Of a stretch of 64,000 bases of DNA, positions 53,536-63,022 are shown piece by piece (position 1 is the first letter of the stretch; each line of letters begins with the position of its first letter). A program made the position numbers and the translations under genes. The notes under the pieces are model-generated. The model was not told where the DNA came from and searched no databases. It saw only the letters and a program-made list of their open reading frames with translations. This DNA comes from Aeromonas lusitana (GTDB taxonomy: Bacteria; Pseudomonadota; Gammaproteobacteria; Enterobacterales; Aeromonadaceae), in the NCBI RefSeq assembly GCF_002812985.1, contig NZ_PGCP01000013.1:141227-205226 (forward strand), in the 5' to 3' direction.

Positions 53536-54087
53536 ATGATCACAGTCACTCTGGTTTCTCTGCTGCACAGGCTTGCCCCCCGTTTTCCAGTCTATGCCCC
53601 TTCCTTGCTATTACCCCTGCTCGATGCACATCAGGGGGATTTGTGGCTGCCTGCCATCAAGGGGACGGATCTGACGGCGCTGCATCAGCATGGGCGAGCT
53701 CATCAGGTGCTGGCGTCGCTGGCCTCGGGTTGGTGTGATTTTGCGACCAGCGAGGGAGGAGATACCCCCGAACTCGACGCGCTGGCGAGCTACGACGAGG
53801 AGATGATGGACAACCTGCTGATGTACTGGAGCAACCCGGCCAAGATCAACAGCCCGATCACCGATAACCTGTTCGAGCTGCGCCGTGAGGTGGTGGACGA
53901 GGCCCACGGTGCCAAGCTGGCCTCTGCCTGGGAGCAGCAGCAGCAAGCGCGCTTCGAGCAGATCATGCAAGGGGTCCAGGCCGGGCGGGCGCAGCTCTGC
54001 TTCGTGGAGGTGGAGTCTGCCTACTGGCTGCGCCAGCGCCTGAGCGAGACGCCAGGCGTTGCCCTCGTGGCCCCGACCCTGGCGTGA
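53536..54087 (+). CDS. Conserved hypothetical protein
   Basis: 183 residues from the ATG at 53536 (MITVTLVSLLHRLAP). The same frame is open from 53410, but a likely -10 box (TAGAAT at about 53469) lies inside that extension, which favours the later start; an ATG at 53503 is also possible. The protein is soluble and acidic, with helices rich in Gln and Glu, and shows no motif I know. Codon use is like its neighbours, so I take it as a real gene. Confidence 0.6.
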   Translation: MITVTLVSLLHRLAPRFPVYAPSLLLPLLDAHQGDLWLPAIKGTDLTALHQHGRAHQVLASLASGWCDFATSEGGDTPELDALASYDEEMMDNLLMYWSNPAKINSPITDNLFELRREVVDEAHGAKLASAWEQQQQARFEQIMQGVQAGRAQLCFVEVESAYWLRQRLSETPGVALVAPTLA

Positions 54088-54173
54088 ACCGCCCGCCGAT
54101 AACGCGCTCCTGCTGGACAAGCCGCCGGCAAGATGTGAACATGTCGCCCTTTATTGAATGAGAGACTTGACCG

Positions 54174-54566
54174 ATGAGCTATGAACTTAGCGACACCGAG
54201 CGCAATGCTGCGCTGCAACTGAACGCCGACTACCGCTTTGATCACTTCATCAGCAAGCTGGTCGAGCACGAAGAGCTGTTTGTCCTGACCGACGAACACG
54301 GCGTCATGATGTTGACCACCGAAGATGAAGACTGCATCCCGGTCTGGCCGCACCCGGAATACGCCAAGGCCTGGGCCGAGGGCGAGTGGGCCGACTGCAA
54401 GCCGCAATCCATCACCCTCAAGGTGTGGCTGGAGCGCTGGGTCGACGGCATGGAGCAAGATGAGCTCTGCGTCGCCGTGTTCCCGACCCCGGATCAGGAA
54501 GGCATAGTGCTGGAGCCGGCCGACGTGGCCGACGCCATCGCCCAGAAGCAAGCCAAGCGCGGCTAA
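54174..54566 (+). CDS. DUF2750 domain protein
   Basis: 130 residues. DUF2750 features: RFDHFISKLVEHEELFVL, then VPVWPHPEYAKAWAEGEWA-like sequence and LKVWLERWVDGM. Small acidic cytoplasmic protein, common in Aeromonas, Vibrio and Shewanella; the function is unknown. A terminator follows. Confidence 0.85.
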   Translation: MSYELSDTERNAALQLNADYRFDHFISKLVEHEELFVLTDEHGVMMLTTEDEDCIPVWPHPEYAKAWAEGEWADCKPQSITLKVWLERWVDGMEQDELCVAVFPTPDQEGIVLEPADVADAIAQKQAKRG

Positions 54567-54591
54567 GCCTCGCCGCTTGCCTTGCTGCAAA

Positions 54592-54622
54592 AAAAGACCC
54601 CGCCAAGTAGCGGGGTCTTTTG
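54592..54622. terminator. Bidirectional terminator between convergent genes
   Basis: AAAGACCCCGC and GCGGGGTCTTT form an 11 bp stem around CAAGTA, with A-tract before and T-tract after. It serves the DUF2750 gene (plus) and the solute-binding protein gene (minus). Confidence 0.85.
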
Positions 54623-54677
54623 TTTATTGCAATGGATAAAAACCCGCTCTCATAGGGGAGGTCTTTTCCCCTCAGGT

Positions 54678-56528
54678 TCAGGGCTGCTGATAGCGGGTAT
54701 CGACCACCGTCACGGGCGGAAAGCCCTGACCGCTCTTGATGGCCGTGAGCGTCTCCTGTTTGACCTTGTCATCTATCCAGAACAGGCCGCCGTAGCTGTA
54801 ACCCGAGTTGGCACCATCCAGTGGCCAATAGAGCGCATCGCTCTGGGGGGTTGCCGGCGTCTTGGGCAATTTCACCCAGCGCCAGGCGCCGGCCCGGGTG
54901 TAGGGCACCTGATAGGCGGGCACGAAGCTCGCGAGTTCATAGAGCCGCTGCTGGATCTGGCGCGACAGCTCGGCCTTCCTGGCAAAGTCGAACGCCTTGT
55001 CGTACTGCTCCACCAGGGCGGAGATGGCGTCATCATCGATGTTCATAATGTTGTTGGTCTGGGGCTTGTTGGCGTTCACCTTGTGAAAATGCTCCCAGTA
55101 GGCGGGATAGCGCCCCGTGCTCCAGCCCATCCAGGCGCTCTGGTGCTTCTTCTCCAGCATGGACTTGAAGCCGGCAGAGGCATCCATCAGGTTCAGCTCC
55201 AGATTGAGGCCCGCTTTCTTCGCCTCTTCCCGCAGCAGGGTCAGCCGCTGGGCGTGCTCCGCCGTGGTGTAGGTGATGGTGAGGGAGAGTGACTGCCCCT
55301 TGTCGTTTTGCAGCACGCCGTCCGGCCCCGTCTTGGTGAAACCCGCCTTGGCGAAGTAGTCCCGCGCCAGCTTGGGATCGAAGGGGCGCGCCTTGATCTC
55401 GGTATTGGTGAAGGCCCCCTGGCCGGAGCCATAGGTGTTGAGGCGCTGGTAATCCCCCCGCAGCAGGGTGCTGATCATCTTGTCGATGGCGAGCGCAGAC
55501 TGGATGCCGAGCCGCACGTTGAGGTCCTTGAGCAGGGGATCGGCCGTGTTGAGGTAGAGTCCCATGGGGGACTGGGGGGTCTGGGTGTAGAACCAGAGGC
55601 GCTCGATATAGCCCTTCTCGAACTCGGTGGTCTTGCTCTTGTCGTGCCACCAGTTCGGCATGACGAGCCCGAAGGTGTCGAGCTCACCGCGCAGGAAGTG
55701 CTGCCAGGCGATGTTCTGATCCCGCAGCACCTTGATCTCTATCCTGTCCGGGTTGAAGCGGTGCTGGAAGTAGCGCTCGCCATCCCCCCACCAATCCTTG
55801 ACCCGCACAAATGTCACCGACTTGCCCTTCTTCACCTCGTCGAGCCGATAAGCGCCGGTGACCGGCAGCACCTTCCAGTTGTACTCCTTGACCCAGTTGG
55901 TTGTGAGTGTGATGGCGTGGCTCGGCTCGGGGGCGAAGGGGAGGGAGTCCAGCAGATCTTCCCGGCTCTTCTCGGTGCCGCTGGTGATGGATAGGGTGTG
56001 GTCGTCGAACTTGGTCACGTCCTGGATCTGGGTCGAGTAGTAGTTGTTGTACCAGGGATCGTTTATCTCCTTGCTGCGCATCATCTTCAGGGTAAACAGC
56101 CAGTCGTCGGCGGTGACGGGCTGGCCGTCCGACCAGCGGGCCTTGGGGTTGATGCGAAAATAGAGGGTCTTGTTGTCGGCCCCGAACGCCCACTGGTTCG
56201 CCAACATGGGCATGGGCTTGCCGGTGACCGGGTGGGTGGCGAGCAGGGGCAGGGTGCCCTCCCGAATATAACCGGCGAAGCCGCCGTTGGAGTCCGGCCC
56301 GTATTTGCGCAAGGTGAGGGGGAAGCTGGTCATGAAGTCGTGAAAGGTGCCGCCACGCTGGGCGGCGGGATCGGCGTAGACGGGGTCTGTGTCGTTGCTC
56401 TCCCACACAAGATCGGCCGGCAAGGCCACACACCAGCTCAACGTGCTAAAAAACAGCGCAATAGCAATGGTAGTGAATCGTAAAATACGCGGTAACAGTG
56501 AAATGGTCGGTGACGAAGGGTGCAGCAT
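54678..56528 (-). CDS. Family 5 extracellular solute-binding protein (oligopeptide type, YejA-like)
   Basis: 616 residues. A signal peptide ends near residue 36 (FFSTLSWCVA). Family 5 (DppA/OppA) features: LANQWAFGADNKTLYFRI, ARWSDGQPVTADDWLFTL, YRLDEVKKGKSVTFVR, DVRLGIQSALAIDK-like sequence and YTTAEHAQRLTLL. Length and the RGGTFHDFMTSFPLTLRKYG start fit the YejA subgroup. No permease or ATPase genes are adjacent, so the partner transporter is elsewhere or the protein works alone. Confidence 0.88.
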   Translation of the reverse strand: MLHPSSPTISLLPRILRFTTIAIALFFSTLSWCVALPADLVWESNDTDPVYADPAAQRGGTFHDFMTSFPLTLRKYGPDSNGGFAGYIREGTLPLLATHPVTGKPMPMLANQWAFGADNKTLYFRINPKARWSDGQPVTADDWLFTLKMMRSKEINDPWYNNYYSTQIQDVTKFDDHTLSITSGTEKSREDLLDSLPFAPEPSHAITLTTNWVKEYNWKVLPVTGAYRLDEVKKGKSVTFVRVKDWWGDGERYFQHRFNPDRIEIKVLRDQNIAWQHFLRGELDTFGLVMPNWWHDKSKTTEFEKGYIERLWFYTQTPQSPMGLYLNTADPLLKDLNVRLGIQSALAIDKMISTLLRGDYQRLNTYGSGQGAFTNTEIKARPFDPKLARDYFAKAGFTKTGPDGVLQNDKGQSLSLTITYTTAEHAQRLTLLREEAKKAGLNLELNLMDASAGFKSMLEKKHQSAWMGWSTGRYPAYWEHFHKVNANKPQTNNIMNIDDDAISALVEQYDKAFDFARKAELSRQIQQRLYELASFVPAYQVPYTRAGAWRWVKLPKTPATPQSDALYWPLDGANSGYSYGGLFWIDDKVKQETLTAIKSGQGFPPVTVVDTRYQQP

Positions 56529-56630
56529 ATCCTTGCTCTCCTGATGATGGGCGTCCTGCCTAACTCCAACGATAACAGGCCCATCAGGGCCTGTTTCAAT
56601 ATGGGAAGTTTCCCTCGCCTGGTCAATGCC

Positions 56631-57524
56631 TCAGCGCTGTGTCTGGGGTTTGAACAGCGTCATGCGCCCTCCCAGCACATGTACCACGAAGCCGAGCAGC
56701 ACCAGGGCGGAGCCGAGCCACTGCAAGGCGTTGGGGTGTTCATCAAGCAAGAAAGCGGCGGTCACCATGCCGACACAGGGTACCAGCAGGGAGAGGGGCG
56801 CCACCTGAGCCACCGGATAGCGCATCAGCAGCCGTCCCCAGAGGCCATAGCCGAGCCAGGTGGCAATCAGGGAGAGGTAGAGCACGCACAGCAGCCCCTG
56901 CCAGCTGAAGTGCAGTAGACTCTCTGTGATGCGCTCCGGCCCCTCGAACAGCCAGGAGAGGGCGAGGAACGGCAAGATGGGCACCAGGCCACCCCAGGCG
57001 ATGAGGCTTGGCAGGGAGGTCTGATAGCGCAGGCCAATCTGGCGGTTGATGACGTTGCCAAGGCCCCAGCAGGCGGAGGCGCACAGGGTTAGCGCGAAGC
57101 CGATGAGGGTGAGATTGCCCTGACCGTTGGCGGCGATGAGGTAGAGGCCGCATCCCGCCAGGGGCAGTGCTACCCAGTGGTGGGTCTGCCAGCGCTCCCC
57201 CAGCCAGATCATGGCGAACAGCAGGGTGAACAGCACCTGGGATTGCAGCACCAGGGAGGCCATGCCCGCCGGCATGCCGAATTTCATGGCGCTGAACAGG
57301 AAGGCGAACTGCCCCAGGCTGATGGCGCCACCATAGGCGAGCAGCCAGCGCCAGGGCATGGCGGGTCTGGGCACCAGCAGGATGGCGGGAAACACCACCC
57401 CGATGAAGCGCAGCGCCCCCAAGAGCAGGGGCGGTATCCCCTCCAGCCCCCACTTGATCACCACGAAGTTGAGTCCCCAGCAGAGAATGACCAGGGCGGC
57501 CAGACACTTGTCCTTGGCTTGCAT
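56631..57524 (-). CDS. EamA-family drug/metabolite exporter
   Basis: 297 residues, ten membrane segments in two EamA halves: CWGLNFVVIKWGLEGIPPLL opens the first and ACWGLGNVINRQIG the second. ALRFIGVVFPAILL and PVAQVAPLSLLVPCVGM are typical. Close to E. coli EamA (O-acetylserine/cysteine exporter) in layout, but substrate cannot be told from sequence. Confidence 0.88.
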   Translation of the reverse strand: MQAKDKCLAALVILCWGLNFVVIKWGLEGIPPLLLGALRFIGVVFPAILLVPRPAMPWRWLLAYGGAISLGQFAFLFSAMKFGMPAGMASLVLQSQVLFTLLFAMIWLGERWQTHHWVALPLAGCGLYLIAANGQGNLTLIGFALTLCASACWGLGNVINRQIGLRYQTSLPSLIAWGGLVPILPFLALSWLFEGPERITESLLHFSWQGLLCVLYLSLIATWLGYGLWGRLLMRYPVAQVAPLSLLVPCVGMVTAAFLLDEHPNALQWLGSALVLLGFVVHVLGGRMTLFKPQTQR

Positions 57525-57667
57525 GCGACGTCCTTGTTTGCCTGCACGGCTTGATAGAAGAGAAGTCGCCGGTCGGGCCGGCGCACGGGCAGAGGGTCGA
57601 GCATAACCGCTAAGGGGTGAGGGGCGTCAACCCGAGATATGTAATGGGGAGTCGGTCAGATGGCGGC

Positions 57668-58414
57668 TCAGGCCGCGACGCAGTGCAGGGTCACCCCGCG
57701 GGCTTCGAGGGCGCTGCGCATGGGGGCGGTGAGGGCATCGTCTGTGACCAGCACGCCTATCTGGCCCGGAGCGCCGAGAGGGCTGGGGTGGATGGCGCCA
57801 AACTTGCTGCTGTCGGTGATGACTATGTTGGTCACCCCCTTGGCCAGCACGCTGTTGACCACGTCGGCCCGCATCATGTCCCGGCCGGTGAAGCCGGTGT
57901 CGGGGTGGAAACCGTCGACCCCGATGAAGGCCTTGGAGAAGTGCACCTGCTCGATGCACAGGCGCGTGAGCGGACCGACCACGCTCTCGCTCTGCTGCTG
58001 ATAGAGGCCCCCCAGCAGCACGACCTGGGTCTGGGTGTCCTTGAGCAGATGGGCGATGAAGCTGCTGATGGTGATGATGGTGACCCGTTTGTGCAGGGCC
58101 AGGTGGCGAGCCAGCAGGGCATTGGCGCTGCCCCCCTCGATAAACACCGTCTCCCCGTCTTCCACTAGCTGGGCCGCCCGCTCGGCGAGCCGCTCTTTCA
58201 GCAGATAGTTGATGTTCATGCGGGCGTCGGGATCGTCGCTATCGAGAGCCATGGCTGAGCCGTGCACCCGTTTGAGCAGCCCCTGTTTTTCCAGGGCGTT
58301 GAGGTCGCCCCGCACCGTCACCTCGGAGACGCCCGTGTGTTGAGCCAGTTCACTCACGCTCATCTTGTGAGCCTGGTGGACCAGGGTGAGGATCTGTTGG
58401 CGGCGTAGATTCAT
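57668..58414 (-). CDS. DeoR-family transcriptional repressor
   Basis: 248 residues from the ATG at 58414 (MNLRRQQIL); the longer frame to 58564 adds a tail with no homology. N-terminal DeoR helix-turn-helix (SVSELAQHTGVSEVTVRGDL), then the sugar-phosphate sensor domain (GETVFIEGGSANALLARHL, VVLLGGLYQQQSESVVGPL, DSSKFG). It lies just downstream of the glycyl radical enzyme genes in the same direction and close to a sugar-phosphate aldolase, so it probably controls them. Confidence 0.88.
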   Translation of the reverse strand: MNLRRQQILTLVHQAHKMSVSELAQHTGVSEVTVRGDLNALEKQGLLKRVHGSAMALDSDDPDARMNINYLLKERLAERAAQLVEDGETVFIEGGSANALLARHLALHKRVTIITISSFIAHLLKDTQTQVVLLGGLYQQQSESVVGPLTRLCIEQVHFSKAFIGVDGFHPDTGFTGRDMMRADVVNSVLAKGVTNIVITDSSKFGAIHPSPLGAPGQIGVLVTDDALTAPMRSALEARGVTLHCVAA

Positions 58415-58580
58415 GGCAAGGGCTCGGTGCGAACGATGAAATGGCATGGCGGCCGAGGCCGCCATGAAGGTACCCGTCAGAGACAGTGCTCGATGGGCGG
58501 GATGATAGCATCTTGTGCCTGCGGCGATAAGACGGTGAAAACGCTCAACAATGTGGGTTTTCACCGAATATGCCGGGCCG

Positions 58581-61013
58581 TCAGAGGCTGTGCTCGGTGC
58601 GGGCTATGATGTCATCTTGCGCATCCGGGGAGAGGGCGGTGAAGAAGGCGGAATACCCCGCCACCCGCACCACCAGATCCCGGTACTTGCCAGGCTCGGC
58701 CTTGGCCGCCAGCAGGGTCTCGCGAGAGACTATGTTGTACTGCACGTGCCAGCCCTTGTGCACCTCGAAGAAGGTGCGCAGCAGGCTCATCAGCTTGGCC
58801 TTGTCCCGCTCGTTTTCGAGGCTCGCCGGGCTCAACTTCTGGTTGAGCAGCACGCCACCGAGGATGGCCGCGGTGGGCAACTTGCCAAGCGAATTGAACA
58901 CCGCCGTCGGCCCCAGTCGATCGGAGCCGGACGCCGGGCTCGCCCCTTCGGCCAGTGGCGTCTTGGCGCGGCGGCCATCCGGGGTCGCCATGGTGGCTGC
59001 GCCGAACGGCACGTTGGCGGAGATGGAGGAGGTGCCGGCGTAGTAGGTGCCGCCGATGGGGCCGCGGCCGAAGCGGGTGTTGTGCAGTCCCTTGAGCTCA
59101 TCTATGTAGCTCTGGTAGGCGCGCACCAGCAGCAGATCCACCTCGTCCTGATCGTTGCCGTATTTCGGCGCCGCATTGGTGAGGCGCTGGCGCAGCAGCT
59201 CCCCGGACAGCCCGGCGAAGTCCTGCTCCAGTGCCTCGGCCAGCACGGCCTGATCGATGATCCCCTGCTCGAACACCAGCTTCTTGATGGCCGCCAGGCT
59301 GTTGCCGAGGTTCGCTATCCCCACCTGCAGGCCAGAGACCCAGTCATAGACAGCGCCCCCCTGCTTGATGGTCTTGCCGCGCTCGATGCAGTCATCCACC
59401 AGGGCGCTGCAGAGGATGTCGTGGGCCTGGGCTTCCAGCACAGTGTCCACCACGCAGTCGATCTCGATGGACTTGCGGGTGAAGTAGCGCACCTGCTCGT
59501 CCCAGCTCGCCATCACCTCCTCGAAGGCGCCGAAACTGCCATCCCGCAGTGCCTGATACTGGGGCAGGAACACCTGGCCCGTGGTGGCGTCCCGGCCACC
59601 GTCCAGGGCCGCCAGCAGGATGCGGGCGAAGTTGATGAAGCTCATGCCGGTGCAGCGATAGCCCCACTTGCCGGGCACGGCGGTCTCGATGCAGCCGATG
59701 GCGGCGTAGTGGTGGGCATCCTCCACGCTGACTCCGAGCTTGATGAACTCGGGGATGACTATCTCGTCGTTGTTGAAGGCGGGCATGCCAAAGCCGCAGC
59801 GGATCACCTGGATGCAGGCGTCGAGGAAGTCCTCGCTCATGCCCGCGTGGTAGCGCACCGAGAGGTTCGGCTGGGTGGATTTCAATTGGCCGCAGGATTC
59901 CAGAATGGCGTAGGAGAGGCCGTTGACCGCGTCACTCGCCTCGCCATTGCGCCAGTTCTGACCGCCTATGGTGACGTTCTGGTACAAGGGGCTGCCGGCG
60001 GAGGCCTTGGAGTGGGTGCCGGAGCGGATCTTGTTCACCTCCAGCAGTTTCAGCCAGCAGGATTGCAGCAGCTCGATGGCACGCTCGCGGGGCAGGGATT
60101 CTGACAGCTCTACCTCCCTGCGATACCAGGGGTACAGATATTGATCCATGCGGCCAAACGACACCGAGTGGCCGTTGGACTCGATCTGCAAAATGAGCTG
60201 GATGAAGTAACAGAGCTGCAGCGCCTGCCAGAAGGTTTCCGGCGGCTGGTGGGCGATGTGGGCGCAGTTGGCGGAAATCTGCAGCAGTTCTTCGCGGCGC
60301 TCGGTGCGCGGCTCCTGCTGCGCCATCTCGCGCGCCAAGGCAGCGTAGCGCTCGATATGCTCGCTCACCGCATCGAGGGTGATGGCGACGCCCTGCAGGA
60401 ACTGCTCTTTTTGCAGATCGGCCCAGTCGGCGAGATCGAGCCGGCCGCGGCGCTCGCTCACGCGGGTCTGCAGGCCTCCCAGTCCCTTGCCGAGCAGCTC
60501 CTCGAAGTTGACCGCGAGGTGGGCATCCCCCGAGGTCATGTTGCCCTCGGCCTTGATGATGCCGCTCTCCAGCAGCGCCTTCTGTTCGTCGGTGAACATG
60601 CCAAGGCAGCGATCCTGCACCGTCTGGCCGCGCCAGAAGGGGGTGAGGCCATGAATGATCTTCTTGTCGGCCTCGCTCACCGCAAAACCGGCGCCGGGCC
60701 GCTCGGCCAGCTCGTCTATCTCCTTCTCAATCCAGCCTACAGTGTATTCGGGGAAGAGCGGCGCACCGCGCACCTGGCTCGCCTGGTTGCCGACGATGAG
60801 CTCGTCGTGCTTGATCCAGATAGTGCGCTCCTTCAGGTGATGGGCCAGCGCCAGGGCGCGGCGCACCGGCAGGGGGCGGGCGAGGTGGGCCTGGTAGGCT
60901 TGCGTATAGTGGCGGGCCCGCTCGGTGCAGACCGGCGGCTGTATGATGTGGATCAGGCTCTCCTTGTGGGCGTGGATCCGGGGGCTGAGGGTATTCAAGT
61001 CGAGCTGGGTCAT
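58581..61013 (-). CDS. Glycyl radical enzyme, YbiW/PflD-like
   Basis: 810 residues. The glycyl radical loop near the C-terminus reads RVAGYSAFF, with Gly786 as the radical site. The active-site Cys441 and the acid Glu443 lie in IGCIETAVPGKWGY. The pattern is nearer to the glycerol/diol dehydratase and YbiW branch (GCxE) than to pyruvate formate-lyase, which has two adjacent cysteines. E. coli has similar genes next to fructose-6-phosphate aldolases (ybiW with fsaA, pflD with fsaB), as here. The substrate is not known. It works only without oxygen and needs the activase encoded just upstream. Confidence 0.9.
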   Translation of the reverse strand: MTQLDLNTLSPRIHAHKESLIHIIQPPVCTERARHYTQAYQAHLARPLPVRRALALAHHLKERTIWIKHDELIVGNQASQVRGAPLFPEYTVGWIEKEIDELAERPGAGFAVSEADKKIIHGLTPFWRGQTVQDRCLGMFTDEQKALLESGIIKAEGNMTSGDAHLAVNFEELLGKGLGGLQTRVSERRGRLDLADWADLQKEQFLQGVAITLDAVSEHIERYAALAREMAQQEPRTERREELLQISANCAHIAHQPPETFWQALQLCYFIQLILQIESNGHSVSFGRMDQYLYPWYRREVELSESLPRERAIELLQSCWLKLLEVNKIRSGTHSKASAGSPLYQNVTIGGQNWRNGEASDAVNGLSYAILESCGQLKSTQPNLSVRYHAGMSEDFLDACIQVIRCGFGMPAFNNDEIVIPEFIKLGVSVEDAHHYAAIGCIETAVPGKWGYRCTGMSFINFARILLAALDGGRDATTGQVFLPQYQALRDGSFGAFEEVMASWDEQVRYFTRKSIEIDCVVDTVLEAQAHDILCSALVDDCIERGKTIKQGGAVYDWVSGLQVGIANLGNSLAAIKKLVFEQGIIDQAVLAEALEQDFAGLSGELLRQRLTNAAPKYGNDQDEVDLLLVRAYQSYIDELKGLHNTRFGRGPIGGTYYAGTSSISANVPFGAATMATPDGRRAKTPLAEGASPASGSDRLGPTAVFNSLGKLPTAAILGGVLLNQKLSPASLENERDKAKLMSLLRTFFEVHKGWHVQYNIVSRETLLAAKAEPGKYRDLVVRVAGYSAFFTALSPDAQDDIIARTEHSL

Positions 61014-61017
61014 GATC

Positions 61018-61917
61018 TTATCCTCGGGTCACAGGGGGGAGTCCCTGACGTTGGGCATAGGCGTGGGCAAAGTTGAGCAAGTCCAGATCATCAAGGGGCC
61101 GCTCTGGCGCCTCGTAGGGCAACCCCAGCAGGGCGTACTTGCCCATGCCGAGGGTGTGATAGGGCAGGAAGTGGATCTCCTCCACCCCGGTCAGGCCGGC
61201 GGCGGCCTCTATGATGGCCTTGATGGAATCCTTATCCGCGTTGAAGCCTGGGATGAGGGGCACCCGGATCTGCAGGGGGATGCCCTGTTCGGCGAGGCGC
61301 TTGAGGTTGGCGAGCACTCGATCCGCCTTGCCGCGGGTCCAGTCGAAGAAGCGCTGCTCATCGACGTGTTTCAGATCCGCCAGCACCAGATCGAGGTGGG
61401 GCAGGCTGGGCGCTATCTGCTGCCAGGGCACGTGCAGGCAGCTTTCCACCGCGGTGTGCAACCCCTCGGCCTTGCAGCGAGCCAGCAGCGTCGCTGCGAG
61501 CTCCGGCTGCATAAAGGGTTCGCCGCCGGAGAGGGTCACGCCGCCACCGCTGCGCTCAAAGAAGGCGCGGTCCCGCAAGATATCGCTCATGAGCTCATCC
61601 AGCGTCCGTTCCTGGCCGCAGACGGTGAGTGCCTCGCTCGGGCAGAGCTCTCGCAGTGACTGCAGATCGCCTCGGGTGAGACGGGTGCGGTCGATACGAA
61701 GGGCATCATCCTGGCGCTGGATGGCATCTGGGCAGGCGTGTTGGCAGAGCTCGCAGCCGGGCAGGCAGAGCCTGGGGTCGAACAACAGCTCCGGTTTGGG
61801 GGAGCGGCTCTCCGGGTTCTGGCACCAGCGGCAGGCGAGCGAGCAACCCTTGAGAAACACCAGGGTCCGGATGCCGGGGCCATCGTGAGTGGAGTAACGT
61901 TGCAGGTCGAAAATCAT
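61018..61917 (-). CDS. Glycyl radical enzyme activase (radical SAM), YbiY/PflC-like
   Basis: 299 residues. The radical SAM cluster is CxxxCxxC at Cys25, 29 and 32 ([14 protein letters not shown]), preceded by [12 protein letters not shown] ferredoxin-like insert carries further cysteines (51, 55, 58 and 62, [13 protein letters not shown]), as in activases of the YbiY type. [12 protein letters not shown] is the SAM-binding part. It abstracts the hydrogen from Gly786 of the enzyme encoded 4 bp downstream. First gene of the minus-strand unit. Confidence 0.93.
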   Translation of the reverse strand: MIFDLQRYSTHDGPGIRTLVFLKGCSLACRWCQNPESRSPKPELLFDPRLCLPGCELCQHACPDAIQRQDDALRIDRTRLTRGDLQSLRELCPSEALTVCGQERTLDELMSDILRDRAFFERSGGGVTLSGGEPFMQPELAATLLARCKAEGLHTAVESCLHVPWQQIAPSLPHLDLVLADLKHVDEQRFFDWTRGKADRVLANLKRLAEQGIPLQIRVPLIPGFNADKDSIKAIIEAAAGLTGVEEIHFLPYHTLGMGKYALLGLPYEAPERPLDDLDLLNFAHAYAQRQGLPPVTRG

Positions 61918-62007
61918 AGGGCCTCTTCATCGTGCTGGTGTTGCCTTGCCTCGAGCCGAGGTGCCATGTCATAAAACCGGTCACCTGCCTTTGAATGTCA
62001 TTCTATT

Positions 62008-62025
62008 AACTTTCGTTCGTAAGTT
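62008..62025. promoter_or_regulatory. Candidate DeoR-type operator between activase and aldolase genes
   Basis: AACTTTCG and CGTAAGTT are inverted copies (7 of 8 pairs match) around TT. TTTCG-containing inverted repeats are common in DeoR-family operators. It sits in the 190 bp between the divergent activase and aldolase genes, and a DeoR regulator is encoded 3.6 kb away. Confidence 0.5.
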
Positions 62026-62107
62026 GATTTGATGTCGATCAATAAATTTGTCGATGGGACGGCGCTAGAATGGTGACAGTTTGAACATCCCCATTGAGGA
62101 GTCAGAG

Positions 62108-62758
62108 ATGGAGCTTTATCTCGATACGGCCGATGTGGCCGCGGTACGTCGCTGGTCACGGATCCTGCCGCTGGCGGGAGTCACCACCAATCCGAGCATC
62201 ACGGCGGCGGGGGGACAGCCCCTGGCCAGCCTGTTGCCCGCCCTGCGGGAGGTGCTGGGCCCCAAGGCGCGGCTGTTTGCCCAGGTGATGGCGAAAACCG
62301 AGACGGAAATGGTGCGCGAGGCATTCGCCCTGCGGGAGCTGGACCCGGATCTGGTGGTCAAGATCCCGGTGTGTGGCGAGGGGCTGGCGGCCATCAAGAC
62401 GCTCTCGGCCAATGGGGTACCGACCCTGGGCACCGCCGTCTATACCCCGCTGCAGGGTTGGCTGGCGGCACTGGCCGGCGCCGACTACGTGGCGCCCTAT
62501 GTCAATCGGCTCGATGCCCAGGGGGGAGATGGCATCGCCACGGTGCAGGAGTTGCAGCAGCTGCTGGCGCTTCACGTGCCAGGCAGCCAGGTGCTGGCCG
62601 CCTCGTTCCGTACCCCGCGCCAGGCACTGGATTGCCTGCTGGCGGGTTGCCAGTCCATCACCCTGCCGCTCGATGTGGCCGAGCAGATGCTGAGTGTGCC
62701 GGCGGTGGATGCGGCTCTGGCCAAATTCGATCAGGATTGGCAACGGGCCTTCGGCTGA
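62108..62758 (+). CDS. fsaA: Fructose-6-phosphate aldolase / transaldolase-like
   Basis: 216 residues from the ATG at 62108 with GAGGAG upstream. Schiff-base Lys85 (LVVKIPV) and Asp6 (LDTADV) are at the same positions as in E. coli FsaA, and VTTNPSI and [16 protein letters not shown] are typical. The short length separates it from classical transaldolases. It is divergent from the glycyl radical activase. Together these genes suggest use of a C3 compound such as dihydroxyacetone or glycerol under low oxygen. Confidence 0.92.
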   Translation: MELYLDTADVAAVRRWSRILPLAGVTTNPSITAAGGQPLASLLPALREVLGPKARLFAQVMAKTETEMVREAFALRELDPDLVVKIPVCGEGLAAIKTLSANGVPTLGTAVYTPLQGWLAALAGADYVAPYVNRLDAQGGDGIATVQELQQLLALHVPGSQVLAASFRTPRQALDCLLAGCQSITLPLDVAEQMLSVPAVDAALAKFDQDWQRAFG

Positions 62759-62794
62759 GGCCGGGAGGGAGAGGGGACGCTAGACTATGGAGGA

Positions 62795-62814
62795 GGGCCC
62801 GGCATCCCGGGCCC
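62795..62814 (+). terminator. GC-rich hairpin after the aldolase gene
   Basis: GGGCCCGG and CCGGGCCC form an 8 bp stem around CATC, 36 bp after the stop. There is no real T-tract, so it may only weaken read-through or shield the mRNA end. Confidence 0.5.
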
Positions 62815-62833
62815 CTTGGCCGGAGCTAACCCC

Positions 62834-63022
62834 ATGAGCGATAATTCCTTGCTGCCCCATGGCGAAGACTTGCGCCGCGCAATTCGCTGGCTGGGCGAAC
62901 ACCATCAGCACGATCTGCGCTCTATCGAGGAAGCCAGTGTGCGTTTTGATCTGTCGCCGCTGGATGAGGAGTTTCTTATCCGCTATTGCCGCGAGCAGGC
63001 GCCCGGGGCTCAGAGTCGTTAG
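62834..63022 (+). CDS. Small conserved hypothetical protein
   Basis: 62 residues from the ATG at 62834 with CGGAG upstream; an earlier in-frame ATG at 62816 lacks a site. Acidic and helical (LRRAIRWLGEHHQHDLRSIE, RFDLSPLDEEFLIRYC). I do not know the family, but the composition and the site look real. Its stop overlaps the stop of the convergent HD-GYP gene by 4 bp. Confidence 0.65.
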   Translation: MSDNSLLPHGEDLRRAIRWLGEHHQHDLRSIEEASVRFDLSPLDEEFLIRYCREQAPGAQSR

